The translations under genes and the position numbers were made by a program. A model generated the notes under the pieces. That model worked only from the letters and a program-made list of their open reading frames with translations, was not told where the DNA came from and ran no database searches. Of a stretch of DNA of 64,000 nt, positions 44,714 to 53,580 are shown piece by piece; position 1 is the stretch's first letter, and each line of letters begins with the position of its first letter. Origin of the DNA: Promineifilum sp. (lineage in GTDB: Bacteria; Chloroflexota; Anaerolineae; Promineifilales; Promineifilaceae); NCBI GenBank assembly GCA_018058545.1, contig JAGOZU010000007.1, positions 1 through 64,000 of the forward strand. The letters are read 5' to 3'.

Positions 44714-46777
44714 ATGGCGGTATTATCGGCATCTAACGTCGGCCAATCATTCGGCGAGTACGACGTCTTTGGGGGAGTGAACGTCAGCATCCCCAGCGAC
44801 GGCAAAATCGGGCTGGTGGGGCCAAACGGCATCGGCAAGACGACGCTGTTGCTCATTTTGGCCGGCAAGGCTCAGCCTTCGAGCGGGCAGGTTCACTTGT
44901 CCAGAGGCGGCCGCATCGGCTATCTTTCCCAGGCATCATCCGATATCTTCATCGGTTCGGCCGGCGAACAAACTATCCATGACGAGATGTTGTCGGTCTT
45001 CCAACCGATTCTTGATATGGAGGACCGCCTGCGGCAGCTGGAGATCGAGATGGCTTCGGAAGAGGCGACGGATGAGTTGCTGGCGGAATATTCCCGCCTG
45101 CAAGCGCAGCACGAGATCGCCGGCGGTTATGATTATGAAACCCGCATTCAAATGGTGCTGACCGGCCTTGGCTTTGGGCCATCGTCATGGAACCAGCCAT
45201 TGAACCAGCTGAGTGGCGGCCAGAAGACCCGTATATCGCTTGGCCGTCTGTTGCTCGAATCACCCGACCTGCTCATCCTCGACGAGCCGACCAATCATCT
45301 CGACGTTCAGGCCATCGAATGGCTGGAGAACACGCTGAACAGTTGGCCGGGGGCCGTGCTGGTCGTCAGCCATGATCGCTACTTCCTCGACCGGGTGGCC
45401 AACACCATCTGGGAGATGAATCGGACGGGGGTTGAGGTCTATCGTGGCAATTACAGCGCCTATGTAAATCAGCGACAGGAGCGATGGGAGCGGCTGCAGC
45501 GGGAATATGACGCCTTCCAGGAACGTGTCGTCAGGGAACTGGATTTCATCCGCCGAAACATCGCCGGGCAACGTACCCAGATGGCCTGGGGACGTCTGTC
45601 GCGCCTCAGTCGCGAGATCGAGGCGGTACGCGTCGGCGGGTTAGGCGTCATTGCCGATCTGAGCGGCAAGGGCTGGAGCCGCATCGCCACCGAGCTGGAT
45701 CTGCGCCGGCCGGCGGCGACGCTGGCCGAGTTGCAAGAGGCGATCGCCGCCCTGCCGGCGCCAACGCGGCCGCCAGTGCTCAATATGCGTCTTAGTTCCG
45801 CCTATCGCAGCGGCAATATTATATTGCGCGCATCCGATCTGACTGTGGGCTACCCGGGACGGCCGCTATTCACCGTGGATGAGCTGGAGTTGCGGCGGCT
45901 GGAGACGGCCGCGTTTATCGGTCCCAACGGCACGGGCAAGACGACTTTTCTGAAAGTTATCATGGGACAGGTGGAGCCGTTATCGGGCAGCCTGACGCTT
46001 GGCGCAAGCCTCAAGGTGGGTTATTTCGCTCAAACCCAGGGGGCACTCAATCCGGAGGCCACCGTGCTGGATGAACTGCTGCGCCACAAGGATATGACCA
46101 TCAGCGAGGCGCGCAACTATCTGGCTCGCTATCTCTTCCGCGGCGATGATGTCTTCAGCCAGGTCAGCACGTTGAGTGGCGGAGAACGGGCACGCCTGGC
46201 GTTGTCGATCCTGGTGCTGGAAGAAGCCAACTTCCTGTTGCTCGATGAGCCGACCAATCATCTCGATATCCCGTCGCAAGAGGTCTTGCAGTCGGCGCTG
46301 GAGTCGTTCGACGGGACGATCTTGCTGGTAACGCACGATCGCTATCTGAGCGATCGTCTGGCGACTCAAGTATGGGAGTTGCGCCCGGCCAGAAGCGGCG
46401 GCGAGGCGATGGAGCTGGATCTGTTCCACGGGTCCTATCAGGATTATCTGGCGGCCCGGGCGACCAAACCGACGGCCGAGGTCGTGGAAGCTCCGGCGAC
46501 AAACGACACAGCAACGGCCGATCTCCCCTTGAGCAAGAACGAACAGCGTCGACGAGCCGAAGCTCTGGCCACGCTGGAGGATGATATCACGGCAACCGAA
46601 GCGGCTCTGCTATCGTTGGGCAATGCCTTGCAGGATGCGGCGGAAGCCCAGGATTTCACCGAGTTACAACGCATGACGGCCGATTATGAGGCCGCCGAGG
46701 ACAGGCTGGAAGATTTATTCACGCGATGGGAGGAGATGACGCATGAGCCGGCGAATCATCATCGGGTTAACGGGTAA
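44714..46777 (+). CDS. ABC-F family ATP-binding protein
   Basis: A 687-residue soluble protein with two ABC domains and no membrane segments. Walker A motifs are GPNGIGKTT (from 36) and GPNGTGKTT (from 403). LSGGQKTRISLGRLL and LSGGERARLALSILV are the signatures, and both Walker B motifs read DEPTNHLD. A charged linker lies between the domains and a C-terminal helical region follows residue 580, as in Uup-type members. ABC-F proteins act on ribosomes in translation or antibiotic protection. Probably housekeeping; no drug-resistance role can be read from it. It overlaps coaE by 35 bp. Confidence 0.93.
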   Translation: MAVLSASNVGQSFGEYDVFGGVNVSIPSDGKIGLVGPNGIGKTTLLLILAGKAQPSSGQVHLSRGGRIGYLSQASSDIFIGSAGEQTIHDEMLSVFQPILDMEDRLRQLEIEMASEEATDELLAEYSRLQAQHEIAGGYDYETRIQMVLTGLGFGPSSWNQPLNQLSGGQKTRISLGRLLLESPDLLILDEPTNHLDVQAIEWLENTLNSWPGAVLVVSHDRYFLDRVANTIWEMNRTGVEVYRGNYSAYVNQRQERWERLQREYDAFQERVVRELDFIRRNIAGQRTQMAWGRLSRLSREIEAVRVGGLGVIADLSGKGWSRIATELDLRRPAATLAELQEAIAALPAPTRPPVLNMRLSSAYRSGNIILRASDLTVGYPGRPLFTVDELELRRLETAAFIGPNGTGKTTFLKVIMGQVEPLSGSLTLGASLKVGYFAQTQGALNPEATVLDELLRHKDMTISEARNYLARYLFRGDDVFSQVSTLSGGERARLALSILVLEEANFLLLDEPTNHLDIPSQEVLQSALESFDGTILLVTHDRYLSDRLATQVWELRPARSGGEAMELDLFHGSYQDYLAARATKPTAEVVEAPATNDTATADLPLSKNEQRRRAEALATLEDDITATEAALLSLGNALQDAAEAQDFTELQRMTADYEAAEDRLEDLFTRWEEMTHEPANHHRVNG

Positions 46778-47342
46778 TATCGCCACCGGCAAATCGGCCG
46801 TCATGCGGCTGGCGGCTGAGCGTGGAGCGCAAGTTATTGATGCCGATCGGGTGGTGCACGAGCTGCTCCAGAACGACGAAGATATTCAGACAGCCGTTGT
46901 GACCGCGTTTGGGCCGGGCGCGCGGACACCCGACGGCCGCATCGATCGTGCCGCTCTGGGCCGGATCGTCTTCGGCGATGACCAACTGCTGCGACAGCTG
47001 GAAGACTTGCTGCATCCCGCTGTGCGCGAGGAGATCGCCCGCCGCGTGGCCGCAAGCGACGCGCCGGTGACGATGATCGAGGCCATCAAGCTTATTGGAG
47101 GGCCACTTGCGGCCGTGTGCGATCAGATCTGGGTGACGACCTGTTCTCGCGAGACTCAACTGGAGCGGCTGCGAGTGTGTCGGGGTATGGATGTTGAGTC
47201 GGCCGTGGCCCGGGTCGAGGCCCAACCCTCGCAGGAGGAAAAGATCGCCCGCGCCGATGTCGTCATTCATACCGATGGGCTGATGACCGTGACCCAGGAG
47301 CAGTTCGAGAGGGCGTGGGCCGGCCTTTCACAGGCGAAATAG
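46743..47342 (+). CDS. coaE: Dephospho-CoA kinase
   Basis: A 199-residue CoaE, the last step of coenzyme A synthesis. The P-loop GLTGNIATGKSAV is at residues 8-20, followed by VIDADRVVHELL and the DLLHPAVREEI segment typical of the family. The later lid and CoA-binding region (VTTCSRETQLERL) is complete. It starts inside the end of the ABC-F gene, so the two are probably co-translated. Confidence 0.95.
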   Translation: MSRRIIIGLTGNIATGKSAVMRLAAERGAQVIDADRVVHELLQNDEDIQTAVVTAFGPGARTPDGRIDRAALGRIVFGDDQLLRQLEDLLHPAVREEIARRVAASDAPVTMIEAIKLIGGPLAAVCDQIWVTTCSRETQLERLRVCRGMDVESAVARVEAQPSQEEKIARADVVIHTDGLMTVTQEQFERAWAGLSQAK

Positions 47343-47419
47343 GGCGTCGCGTGGGCCGATCGACGGGTTAACGTTTGCCCAAATCGGCCGTTCTCCTGTG
47401 CAAACGTCGCGTAAACCGT

Positions 47420-47425
47420 TATAGT
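47420..47425 (+). promoter_or_regulatory. -10 box giving a leaderless small-protein mRNA
   Basis: TATAGT lies 9 bases before the ATG at 47435, predicting a leaderless or nearly leaderless transcript. An 8-bp inverted repeat (ACGTTTGC 47371-47378, GCAAACGT 47400-47407) sits directly upstream and could be an operator. Confidence 0.5.
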
Positions 47426-47434
47426 TAGGCCATC

Positions 47435-47692
47435 ATGCAAGCTATTAAACAGTGGATTCTCAATCATCCTCATTTGACCGCGTGGATCGTCCTGGCTGTG
47501 GGCATGAACGCCATCCTGATCTATGAGGCGCGAGCCATTGGTTTGCTTCCCATGCAGTGGTTCTGGTTGATCCTGATCACGACACTGGTCGCGGGCGCGT
47601 GCATCTGGATCGTCAGCTGGGGAGATGACGATGACGCCGCAGCCGAGGCGAATGATCTCAAGCCTGGCGATGACCGGGCAAAAAACTCCTGA
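47435..47692 (+). CDS. Small two-helix membrane protein, unknown function
   Basis: An 85-residue protein with two hydrophobic helices (about 15-33 and 41-61) and an acidic tail (DDDDAAAEAND). I do not recognise the family. It has its own -10 element and no ribosome site, and it is followed 20 bp later by the site-2 protease gene, so it could be a partner of that membrane protease or simply co-transcribed. Confidence 0.65.
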   Translation: MQAIKQWILNHPHLTAWIVLAVGMNAILIYEARAIGLLPMQWFWLILITTLVAGACIWIVSWGDDDDAAAEANDLKPGDDRAKNS

Positions 47693-47712
47693 TCGCACAT
47701 ACAAGACAGAAT

Positions 47713-48840
47713 ATGTCAGATTTCCAGCCGCCAGTGGCCACAGAGATGTTTCAGCATGTCGAGGCGCTGCGTCGCGAGGTCGCTGATCTGTTTATTGTCT
47801 TCGACACGACGCTTGACTATCCGGGGAAGGGCCATTTTCGTTTTCGCGGCCGATTCCTTCAGGACCCGGCGGATTGCTACGGAGAGCTTCGACGACGATT
47901 CGAGCGGCACGGCTTCACGCCGACGGTGAGCGAGGAAGGCGGGCAAGTTGAAGTGGTGGCTCTGCCGGTGGTGTTCGATCACCCCCGGTCGCGCTGGATC
48001 ATCAACCTGGTTCTGTTCATTGCCACCGTCCTTTCCACCTTGTTCGTTGGCGCAATGTACGGGGCCGAAACGACTGAGCAAGCGTACCAGATATGGCGCG
48101 GCTGGCCGTTTGCGACCAGCATCCTGCTCATCCTGGGAGCGCATGAGTTGGGCCACTACTTTGCCGCCCGGCATCACAACGTGCCGGTGACCTTGCCCTA
48201 CTTCATTCCTATGCCGCTGTCGATATTCGGCACGTTCGGTGCGTTCATCCGGCTGCAAGGGCCGGTCAACAACCGGCGGGCGCTGTTCGATGTAGGCGCG
48301 GCCGGGCCGCTGGCCGGACTGGTGTTCGCCTTGCCGATTTTGTTCATCGGACTGGCGACGTCGAAAGTCGCGCATGTCCTGCCCGGCGGCATATTCGAGG
48401 GCAACTCATTGCTCTATCTGTTGGCCAAACTCGCCGTTTACGGGCGAATTTTGCCCTCCGGTGGCGAGGACGTGATGCTGAATCAGGTCGCCTGGGCCGG
48501 TTGGGTGGGGTTGTTCGTCACCGGGTTGAACCTGATCCCCGTGGGGCAACTGGATGGCGGCCACGTGGCCTACGCGCTCTTTGGCAAGCGTGCGCAGATG
48601 TTCTTTTGGCCATCTATCGTCGGATTGGGGTTGATCGTGCTGTATTCCTATTTGCAGGGCGCTTTCGTGCCGACATGGCTGCTGTGGATATTTCTGCTAT
48701 GGGCGTTTGGCCGTGTGCACGCCAGACCGCTGGAAGACATCACCGAGCTTGATCCGCGCCGCCGTGTGCTAGCCATTTTCACCCTGGCGCTGTTCTTCCT
48801 CACGTTTGTCCCCTTGCCGCTGGCCGGCCTTTCGGGTTAG
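47713..48840 (+). CDS. Site-2 protease family membrane metalloprotease (M50)
   Basis: A 375-residue intramembrane zinc protease. The active site HELGH is at 144-148 within a membrane helix, and the third ligand Asp281 lies in NLIPVGQLDGGH. About six helices are present. The N-terminal 90 residues are a soluble domain typical of the S2P group without PDZ. Such enzymes cleave membrane-bound regulators, for example anti-sigma factors, but none is encoded next to it. It begins 20 bp after the small membrane protein gene, without a clear ribosome site. Confidence 0.93.
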   Translation: MSDFQPPVATEMFQHVEALRREVADLFIVFDTTLDYPGKGHFRFRGRFLQDPADCYGELRRRFERHGFTPTVSEEGGQVEVVALPVVFDHPRSRWIINLVLFIATVLSTLFVGAMYGAETTEQAYQIWRGWPFATSILLILGAHELGHYFAARHHNVPVTLPYFIPMPLSIFGTFGAFIRLQGPVNNRRALFDVGAAGPLAGLVFALPILFIGLATSKVAHVLPGGIFEGNSLLYLLAKLAVYGRILPSGGEDVMLNQVAWAGWVGLFVTGLNLIPVGQLDGGHVAYALFGKRAQMFFWPSIVGLGLIVLYSYLQGAFVPTWLLWIFLLWAFGRVHARPLEDITELDPRRRVLAIFTLALFFLTFVPLPLAGLSG

Positions 48841-48879
48841 CTCGTTCTGAGAGACGATACCCGCGGCAGCCGCGCCGAT

Positions 48880-48908
48880 TTGCCCGCCGGATGGTCTGAC
48901 CTTATAAT
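48880..48908 (+). promoter_or_regulatory. Promoter of the Calx-beta surface protein gene
   Basis: TTGCCC (48880-48885), 17 bp, TATAAT (48903-48908). The same hexamer pair and spacing occur at the tRNA-Pro promoter. Predicted leader about 35 nt, with GAGAAG ahead of the ATG at 48950. Confidence 0.75.
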
Positions 48909-48949
48909 CGGTTCGTTCGCGTGGCTCCATATGGCCATGCGAGAAGCCA

Positions 48950-50806
48950 ATGCACAGGCACATGATAAATCCTTTCACTCGTGCGCGGGTTCGGGGGCAC
49001 CTCCTCCTTATATTACTGGGTTTGACAGTGGCATTTGCCTATCTGGGTTCCGGCTCGCGTCCGGAGCCGGTCGGCGCCATCCCCGCCCAGCAAACGAACC
49101 CCACGGTTGGCTTCGTCAATTCCGTCTATACCGTTAACGAGAATCAAGGTCCGGCGGTCATCACCGTCAGCGTCTCGGCCGCTCCAGCCCCGGGCAGGGA
49201 TGTCGTCGTCACCTATCTGACTGTCCAAGGCACAGCCCAGGAAGGCTCCCCCGGCGGCGACTTCGTTACCACATCCGGCACTCTGACCTTCACCAGCAGC
49301 ACCCAGACGACCCAATCCTTTCAGGTCGTGATCGTCAACGATAATATCATCAATGAGCCGGATGAGACGGTCAACCTGATTCTGCAACTCCAGACGCCGA
49401 ACACAGCGGTGCTGGGCCGCTCGGTTGCCACCTTGTTCATCATTGATGATGATTCAGCCACGGCCACCCCACGGCCGACGGCCGCCACCGGCACGCCCAT
49501 CTTCGTCGATCTATCGGAGCCGAATGATTCGTTCAACGACGCCTATCAGATTCAGCCCGGCGCGGCCGCTACCTGCCAGCTAACCCTTTGGCCTCCCGGC
49601 GACCAGGACTTCTTCTCGTTTGCGGTCAAAAACGGCACCTATTACCGGATAGCCACAGACCAGCTCTCTCCGGGGCTGGATACGGTGCTGACGATCTTCG
49701 ATCAGGCCGGCCGCGCCATCGCCGAAAATGACGACAGCGGCCTGCCCGGGGAGTTCCAATCGGAGGTCATCGTCCAGGCCGGCTCGAACGGCTTTTACTT
49801 CGCTCGGGTGGTGAATAAAAGTCCGGCCGATGCCGCCAACAAAACCTATTGCCTGTCCGTTGTGGCGATGGAGCAGCCGACAGCGACTCCCACACCGACT
49901 TTGCTTCCCACGCGAATCGGCTCCGATGCCTGCGAGCCAAACGGCACGATTGGGCTGGCCTGTCTTTTCGGCGAGAACCAGTCGCAACAGTTCAACTTCG
50001 TCCCGCCTTTCCGCGAGGGGCCGGACCAGGATTTCTATCGCATCTGGGTCAAGCCAGGGGTGACGATTACGTGCGAGACAACGGAGCTGTCCAGTGTGAC
50101 CGACACCAATATGATCTTCCTGGATCACAACGGCGGTGACTTCAACCCGCAATTGGGCAATGATGACAAAGCCCCGGGCGACAGGGGCAGCCGGTTGACA
50201 TATGTCTCGACCTACACCGGCTGGCTCCATGTGCTGGTCGGCCCGGTCAACCCCGTGCCGTTGGCCCAAGCGGACCAATTCACCTATACCATGGCCTGCA
50301 CGTCGAGCGTGCCACCAACGGCGACGGCTACCTTGCCTGTATCGCCCGGCGGTGGCGGGAACGGCGGCTTCGTGCCCATCGCGCCGACCATTACCCCCTT
50401 CCCGACCCCGACCCCGATCGACCTGTCCGCGATTCTGACTCCGCCGCCGATCGTCATCCCGCAGGTCACGATCCAACCCTTGCCGACGGCCACACCGGCC
50501 GCAGGGCAGCAGAACGTCGCCACAATCAACGTGACTGTCTTTTACGACAGCAATTTTAACTTCACCCCGGAGGTCAACGAGGGCATTATCGACGTCGCCG
50601 TGGCGCTCTATGACAATACCAACGGCCGTCTGCTGGCCTTTGGCTATACCAACCAGGCCGGGGCGGTGCGCTTTGAAGCGATCCCCAGCAGCGGATCGAT
50701 TCGCGTGCACGTTCCGTTGCTCAATTTCAGCCAGAGTGTCGGCTCGGGCGAATCCAATATTTCCGTGCGCGTGGCTCCGCTGCCGCTACCTATCGGGATC
50801 CCATAG
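48950..50806 (+). CDS. Secreted Calx-beta/PPC-like modular surface protein
   Basis: A 618-residue exported protein. A Sec-type signal sequence (hydrophobic at about 17-33) is followed by a Calx-beta domain (about 50-165; DEPDETVNLIL and DDDSATATP near its end), two domains resembling bacterial pre-peptidase C-terminal modules (about 180-305 and 320-450; EPNDSFNDAYQI, GDQDFFSFAV), Pro/Thr-rich linkers, and a C-terminal SdrD-B-like beta domain (about 520-610). No catalytic domain, membrane anchor or sorting motif is visible at the C-terminus. Likely a cell-surface or matrix adhesin. An in-frame ATG at 48962 is an alternative start. Confidence 0.85.
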   Translation: MHRHMINPFTRARVRGHLLLILLGLTVAFAYLGSGSRPEPVGAIPAQQTNPTVGFVNSVYTVNENQGPAVITVSVSAAPAPGRDVVVTYLTVQGTAQEGSPGGDFVTTSGTLTFTSSTQTTQSFQVVIVNDNIINEPDETVNLILQLQTPNTAVLGRSVATLFIIDDDSATATPRPTAATGTPIFVDLSEPNDSFNDAYQIQPGAAATCQLTLWPPGDQDFFSFAVKNGTYYRIATDQLSPGLDTVLTIFDQAGRAIAENDDSGLPGEFQSEVIVQAGSNGFYFARVVNKSPADAANKTYCLSVVAMEQPTATPTPTLLPTRIGSDACEPNGTIGLACLFGENQSQQFNFVPPFREGPDQDFYRIWVKPGVTITCETTELSSVTDTNMIFLDHNGGDFNPQLGNDDKAPGDRGSRLTYVSTYTGWLHVLVGPVNPVPLAQADQFTYTMACTSSVPPTATATLPVSPGGGGNGGFVPIAPTITPFPTPTPIDLSAILTPPPIVIPQVTIQPLPTATPAAGQQNVATINVTVFYDSNFNFTPEVNEGIIDVAVALYDNTNGRLLAFGYTNQAGAVRFEAIPSSGSIRVHVPLLNFSQSVGSGESNISVRVAPLPLPIGIP

Positions 50807-50851
50807 GGAACGGGATCATAACGATACGTTAGTACCCTGACCATCAAAATT

Positions 50852-52231
50852 ATGTCGGCCGATCCGCAGCCACCTCCAAGTTCCGTCCAACGACTCACCG
50901 GCAACCCGGCTCTGTTGTTATTGGGCATCGTGGCCGTGGTGGCTCTTCTGGCCGCCTGCATCATGGGTTTCCTGCTGTTGCGGCCGTTGATTGGTGGCCT
51001 GGGCGACAATGCCGCCGGCACGCCCGGAGCCGGCCAGCCCACGCCCTTTCCTCAGATGACGCAACAACCGGCCGGGGAACCCGTCATCATCGGCATCAGC
51101 GATACGGGCACGTTTTCGGTGACGCTGGACGCGCCGGCAACGTTGAGTGTGCTCGATAGCCAATGGGCGATCCAGCCGCAGAATATCGGCGCGGACGGGC
51201 TATGGAATCCTCAGATTGAGGGAGACACGGCCGCCTGGATCAATGGCACGATCGTCAACTACGTGTTTGGCTTGGCTGATACCGACTCCAATCGCGCCTT
51301 GCTGGAGAGGCTGGCGCCGGGTGACACGATGCTTGTCTCCACGAGGCAAGGGGTAACCCATACCTTCACCTTTGACAGCCGTAGCCAAGTGCCCAGCAGC
51401 GATCGCAGCGTCTATAACCAGCAGTCCCCCGGCATCACCCTCATTTTGTTCGGCGGCGACACGGCCGAACGGCTGGTGGTGCGCGGCCGGTATGAGGTGG
51501 CGGCGTCCAGTCCGTCATCAAGCGGCAACGTCATCCAGCTTGGCGAATCGGCCCAACTGGGTGATGTCCAGATCAATCCCCAGGCGAATTCGTTTCTGAC
51601 CAACCGGCCCGAAGCGCCGGCCGGATTCGGCTTCTTCCTGATCGACTTCATCATGCATAACGTCGGCGTGTCGGCGGTTGATAGCGCCGCCTATCGCTTC
51701 ACCTTGTCGGATGAAATCGGGAACCAGTACGCCCTCAACCCCATCGCCAGCCGGTTGGGCAACTACCCGCCATTGGGTGGCTTTATCAATGCCGGACAGT
51801 CAGTCTCGGCGACGGCCGGCTATCAGATTCCCGCCGGGCTGGTCAGCGCCAATCTAACCTGGACGGTGATCGCGCCCGATGGCTCGCAGGTGCAGGCCGT
51901 GTTTCCTTTCACCGCAGGTGGCGCGGCGGGACAAAACGCGATTGTCTCCTTGCAGCAGGCGACCATCACCGCCGATCTGAACAACCTCATCATCGTGGGG
52001 CAGATCACCAACGTGGGGGCGCAGCCGATCATCATTGCGCCGGAGGATATCTCCTTGCGCACGGCTACCGGCTCCGATTACTTGCTCCTGGCTACCAACC
52101 CGCCGTTCCCGTGGACGGTGCCGCCCAACCAGACGCTCCAGTTTGCCGTCACCTATCAGCGCCCTATCAGCGACCCATCGGCGGTGTTTACTTTGCTGGG
52201 CCAGCCGTTCGAATTAAGCGGGTTGCAATAG
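50852..52231 (+). CDS. Membrane-anchored extracellular beta-rich protein
   Basis: A 459-residue protein with one N-terminal helix (about 19-50, LLLLGIVAVVALLAACIMGF) and a large outer region. Residues about 75-230 are a beta-rich domain with no family I can name. Residues about 235-455 look like two immunoglobulin-type folds of the DUF4352 kind (FFLIDFIMHNVGVSAV; LIIVGQITNVGAQPI). It follows the surface protein gene by 45 bp on the same strand and may be co-transcribed. Function unknown. Confidence 0.78.
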   Translation: MSADPQPPPSSVQRLTGNPALLLLGIVAVVALLAACIMGFLLLRPLIGGLGDNAAGTPGAGQPTPFPQMTQQPAGEPVIIGISDTGTFSVTLDAPATLSVLDSQWAIQPQNIGADGLWNPQIEGDTAAWINGTIVNYVFGLADTDSNRALLERLAPGDTMLVSTRQGVTHTFTFDSRSQVPSSDRSVYNQQSPGITLILFGGDTAERLVVRGRYEVAASSPSSSGNVIQLGESAQLGDVQINPQANSFLTNRPEAPAGFGFFLIDFIMHNVGVSAVDSAAYRFTLSDEIGNQYALNPIASRLGNYPPLGGFINAGQSVSATAGYQIPAGLVSANLTWTVIAPDGSQVQAVFPFTAGGAAGQNAIVSLQQATITADLNNLIIVGQITNVGAQPIIIAPEDISLRTATGSDYLLLATNPPFPWTVPPNQTLQFAVTYQRPISDPSAVFTLLGQPFELSGLQ

Positions 52232-52254
52232 CGCGGCCGTTTCCGACCGGTAGC

Positions 52255-52734
52255 CTATTCCCTTTTGCCGTTGAGAATAAATTCCAGTGAGGATGCCGGA
52301 CGCTGCCTCCGGCTGGTGTAGTAGAGGAGGATGCCGGCCACCAGCACGATCAGCCCCAATATCAGGCCGGTCGATTGAAGCGGCCCCATAAACGGCCGTT
52401 CGAAGTCAGGCTGAATGTGCGTTCCGATATGGATCAGGTCGGCGAACCCGCTCACGTAACACAGCACCAGACCTGTCAGAGACAGGCGGATGCCGATATC
52501 GGCTTGCAGGGAGCGAGGGGAACCGGACGGCCGCGGCTCCATCAGGTAGAGATAGACGGCAATAGTCAGCAAGGTGACGCCGATTAGAAAAGCCAGCGTT
52601 TGCAACACGCCGAATCCGGGGGTCAGATCAAGGCCGATGAGATCGGCCACGATAGCGCCGACGACCAGCAAGGCTCCCAGTCCGACCAGTATCCACATAA
52701 CCGCGCGACGGACGCGGCGCACACGATTTCCCAT
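52255..52734 (-). CDS. Four-helix membrane protein, unknown function
   Basis: A 159-residue polytopic protein with four hydrophobic segments (about 11-34, 38-62, 83-107 and 122-142) and basic ends. I do not recognise a named family. It converges on the preceding plus-strand gene with only 23 bp between stops and no clear terminator. No ribosome site is visible at its ATG. Confidence 0.7.
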   Translation of the reverse strand: MGNRVRRVRRAVMWILVGLGALLVVGAIVADLIGLDLTPGFGVLQTLAFLIGVTLLTIAVYLYLMEPRPSGSPRSLQADIGIRLSLTGLVLCYVSGFADLIHIGTHIQPDFERPFMGPLQSTGLILGLIVLVAGILLYYTSRRQRPASSLEFILNGKRE

Positions 52735-52770
52735 ATATTAACCTGATGTTATCTTGCGCCGGAAAACAAA

Positions 52771-52799
52771 AGACGCTGCGCCGGTTAAGCGCAGCGTCT
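52771..52799 (-). terminator. Rho-independent terminator of tRNA-Pro
   Basis: AGACGCTGCG and CGCAGCGTCT form a perfect 10-bp stem with a 9-base loop. On the minus strand it is followed by TTTTGTTTT. It lies 8 bp beyond the 3' end of the tRNA. Confidence 0.88.
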
Positions 52800-52807
52800 T
52801 CGAGTGT

Positions 52808-52880
52808 CGGGGCAGCGGGACTCGAACCCACGACCTCTTCAACCCCATTGAAGCGCGCTACCAAGCTGCGCCATGCCCCG
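52808..52880 (-). tRNA. tRNA-Pro (anticodon GGG)
   Basis: A 73-base cloverleaf on the minus strand. The acceptor stem CGGGGCA pairs with TGCCCCG, the D arm is GCGC-loop-GCGC, the anticodon stem CTTCA pairs with TGAAG around ATGGGGT (anticodon GGG at 52846-52844), and the T arm GTGGG-TTCGAGT-CCCGC is complete. The CCA end is not encoded. The first base pair is C-G, as is usual for bacterial tRNA-Pro. Confidence 0.96.
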
Positions 52881-52892
52881 ACTGCATGGCGG

Positions 52893-52921
52893 ATTATAGC
52901 AGTCAACGGGCGGATGGGCAA
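52893..52921 (-). promoter_or_regulatory. Promoter of tRNA-Pro
   Basis: On the minus strand TTGCCC (52921-52916), 17 bp, TATAAT (52898-52893), with transcription expected to start a few bases before the mature 5' end at 52880. Confidence 0.8.
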
Positions 52922-52986
52922 ACGGCGCGGAGTTGTCTTTTCGCCTGATTATCCTTTGTTAGGACTTATTATCGTTCGATCCGCGG

Positions 52987-52992
52987 TATAAT
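52987..52992 (+). promoter_or_regulatory. -10 box of hpt
   Basis: A perfect TATAAT lies 30 bases before the ATG; the -35 is weak. AAGGAG at 53012-53017 is a good ribosome site. Confidence 0.6.
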
Positions 52993-53022
52993 AGGAGCAT
53001 CGCAAATCTGCAAGGAGCCGTT

Positions 53023-53580
53023 ATGTCATACCTTCACCCTGACCTGAAGCAGATACTTGTCTCAGAGGATATGATTCGTGGCCGTGTGGATGAGATCGCA
53101 CAGCAAATTGCTCGTGATTATGTCGGGGCGGATCAAATCATCCTCGCCGGTGTTCTGAAGGGAGCATTCATCTTTTTGGCTGACCTCTCGCGAGCGCTGA
53201 CCCAAATCGAGGACGCGCCCCCACATATCGTCGATTTTATAGCCGTGTCAAGTTACGGCCGCTCCTCGGTATCCGGCGAAGTGCGACTGGTCATGGATTT
53301 GCGCGAACCGATCACCGGCAGCCATGTCATCCTGGTTGAGGATATTGTTGATTCGGGCCAGACGATTAGCTACCTGATGCACTCCCTGGGCGGTCGCGAG
53401 CCGGCGTCGCTGCGGAGCTGTGCCCTGGTTCGCAAGGATCGCCCCGGTCCAGCCTTTGAAGTCGACTATCTGGGTTTTACGATCCCCGACGTCTGGGTGG
53501 TCGGTTATGGGCTGGATTTTGCGGAGCGTTTCCGCACGTTGCCGTTTATTGCCGAGCTAAAACCGGAGGCTTATCAATAG
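53023..53580 (+). CDS. hpt: Hypoxanthine phosphoribosyltransferase
   Basis: A 185-residue purine salvage enzyme converting hypoxanthine or guanine plus PRPP to IMP or GMP. The PRPP-binding motif VILVEDIVDSGQT (about residues 105-117) is exact for the family. AGVLKGAFIFLADL and FAERFRTLPFIAELK are also typical. The end of the gene overlaps the end of the converging CPBP gene by 24 bp. Confidence 0.95.
   Translation: MSYLHPDLKQILVSEDMIRGRVDEIAQQIARDYVGADQIILAGVLKGAFIFLADLSRALTQIEDAPPHIVDFIAVSSYGRSSVSGEVRLVMDLREPITGSHVILVEDIVDSGQTISYLMHSLGGREPASLRSCALVRKDRPGPAFEVDYLGFTIPDVWVVGYGLDFAERFRTLPFIAELKPEAYQ

Noticed and set aside
50909-50965. LLAAC lipobox in the membrane-anchored protein starting at 50852
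   Set aside because: The hydrophobic helix continues past the cysteine (IMGFLLL), so a simple membrane anchor is more likely than lipoprotein processing.
52628-52921. Minus-strand open frame covering the tRNA
   Set aside because: It runs through a complete tRNA-Pro with promoter and terminator and only reads shadow sequence.
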